Shown here: positions 38,879 to 39,457 of the stretch, one piece after another | How positions within the stretch are numbered: position 1 is the first letter of the stretch | How the letters are laid out: every line of letters begins with the position of its first letter | From: Candidatus Woesearchaeota archaeon | GTDB taxonomy: Archaea > Nanobdellota > Nanobdellia > SCGC-AAA011-G17 > JAGVZY01 | Length of the DNA stretch: 39,457 nucleotides | Direction: 5' to 3' | NCBI GenBank assembly: GCA_018302225.1 | Contig: JAGVZY010000005.1 | Location: 1-39,457 of the forward strand | Notes under the pieces: generated by a model | Seen by the model: only the letters and a program-made list of their open reading frames with translations | Told to the model about the DNA's origin: nothing | The model's database searches: none | Translations under genes and position numbers: made by a program

Positions 38879-39457
38879 TTAAGATTCTTCTATAACCTTT
38901 TTTTCTTCTGTAGAAATTTGATAAATTTCGTAGATTTCTTCATTTAGCTCATAATCTATATTTTGGATTTGTTGCTCTTGTTTTTCTTTTGACGCTTTTC
39001 TCATTCTATTTACTAGTTCTATAATATTTTTAGTTTGTTTCTCGTTAGGTAATCTAACAGGTAATTGTTTTAAATAGGGGATGTCAAATCTAATATATCC
39101 CCCAGCCATATGGGTAGTTTCAAACTTAGCACGATAATAAAAATCTATTAATTTTGAATTGATTATAGCTAATAATATCTCAAATAATTCTTTATTTTTT
39201 GGTATTAAAATAGAAGATTTTCCCACATAATTTTTTTCTTCATCAATCGTAGCTTGAATGGATTTTGTTACCCTCGCAATAACTATCTTCTTTTGTTTAA
39301 ATAACTCCTGTAATTTATTAGAATAAATTTTGTTTTCAATATATTCGCCTGTCCAATCAAGGTAATACCTTTTTATATCCCGAGTTTGTATTAATGGAGA
39401 AAATTCGTTATTCTTTCTATCTTTAGATTTATGTGTTGCAAAACCGGTGATTGAAGA
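38879..39457 (-). CDS. C-terminal part of a type IIG-like restriction-modification methyltransferase
   Basis: Open from the right edge to a stop at 38879 (192 residues seen, start outside). The fragment has the target-recognition pattern of Eco57I/TaqI-like adenine methyltransferases: L-I-Q-T-R-D-I-K-R-Y-Y...W-T-G-E-Y-I, then KKIVIARVTKSIQATIDEE, then LLAIINSKLIDFYY, and GGYIRFDIPYLKQLPVRLP. The catalytic NPPY and nuclease domains would lie outside. A shorter frame starting at a GTG (39226) is not the true start. It suggests a host-defence or mobile-element region beyond the right edge. Confidence 0.8.
   Translation of the reverse strand, partial: SSITGFATHKSKDRKNNEFSPLIQTRDIKRYYLDWTGEYIENKIYSNKLQELFKQKKIVIARVTKSIQATIDEEKNYVGKSSILIPKNKELFEILLAIINSKLIDFYYRAKFETTHMAGGYIRFDIPYLKQLPVRLPNEKQTKNIIELVNRMRKASKEKQEQQIQNIDYELNEEIYEIYQISTEEKKVIEES

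Overview
The window looks like a piece of an AT-rich genome (roughly 30% G+C by eye) from a DPANN archaeon, most likely in the Nanoarchaeota / Pacearchaeota / Woesearchaeota group. The archaeal markers are eIF5A with a hypusine site, ribosomal protein eL40, the wyosine enzyme Taw1, Hef helicase-nuclease, an Orc1/Cdc6-like ATPase, CDC48, a PhoU protein with an AbrB domain, TraB and a FlaI/FlaJ secretion-pilus machine. Many starts are leaderless-type, with a TATA box about 25 bases before the start codon; others have GGAGG-type ribosome sites. The placement rests on gene content and composition, not on a phylogeny.

Layout. 1-5.6 kb: tail of an unknown gene with a hairpin terminator, rubrerythrin and a half-size VKOR-like protein, RNA cyclic phosphodiesterase ThpR, Hef, a degenerate S2P-like membrane protein and TraB. 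5.7-16.4 kb: a PRC-barrel protein, then a large surface-appendage locus. It holds three related small membrane proteins, two coiled-coil proteins on the opposite strand (ArlC/D/E-like), a FlaI-type ATPase with two CxxC pairs, a double FlaJ-type platform, and short class III (type IV pilin-like) proteins with a repeated NKKG processing site. Its spacers carry arrays of short palindromes. 16.4-24.1 kb: HemK2-type methyltransferase, secreted Ser/Gly-rich protein, winged-helix regulator, SufS-type cysteine desulfurase, a cell-envelope redox/lipoprotein group (Cys-rich membrane protein, DsbA-like protein, ferredoxin, Lgt) and a helical-repeat protein. 24.2-26.8 kb: broken SemiSWEET sugar transporter, then a Rossmann/CARF-like protein translationally coupled to an Orc1/Cdc6-like ATPase, and a DUF6629-like membrane protein.

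26.8-35.6 kb is a mixture of housekeeping genes (phosphoesterase, Cys-cluster protein, Taw1, PhoU, TatD, site-2 protease, eL40-eIF5A) and accessory material: tiny acidic proteins, a 31-base leader repeat, a duplicated 31-base promoter, and a 1,008-base IS630-family insertion that splits a RelB-like antitoxin gene. Removing the insertion restores the antitoxin frame exactly. The end of the window has CDC48, with a coiled-coil insertion in the D1 lid and a one-base frame break, a small HEGGH membrane protein, and the C-terminal part of a type IIG-like restriction-modification protein running off the right edge.

Strongest candidates for something new: the coiled-coil CDC48 (split, frameshifted or programmed), the appendage locus with its palindrome arrays, the Rossmann/CARF-like protein coupled to Orc1/Cdc6, and the small acidic proteins with repeated leaders. 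No tRNA, rRNA or CRISPR array was recognised.
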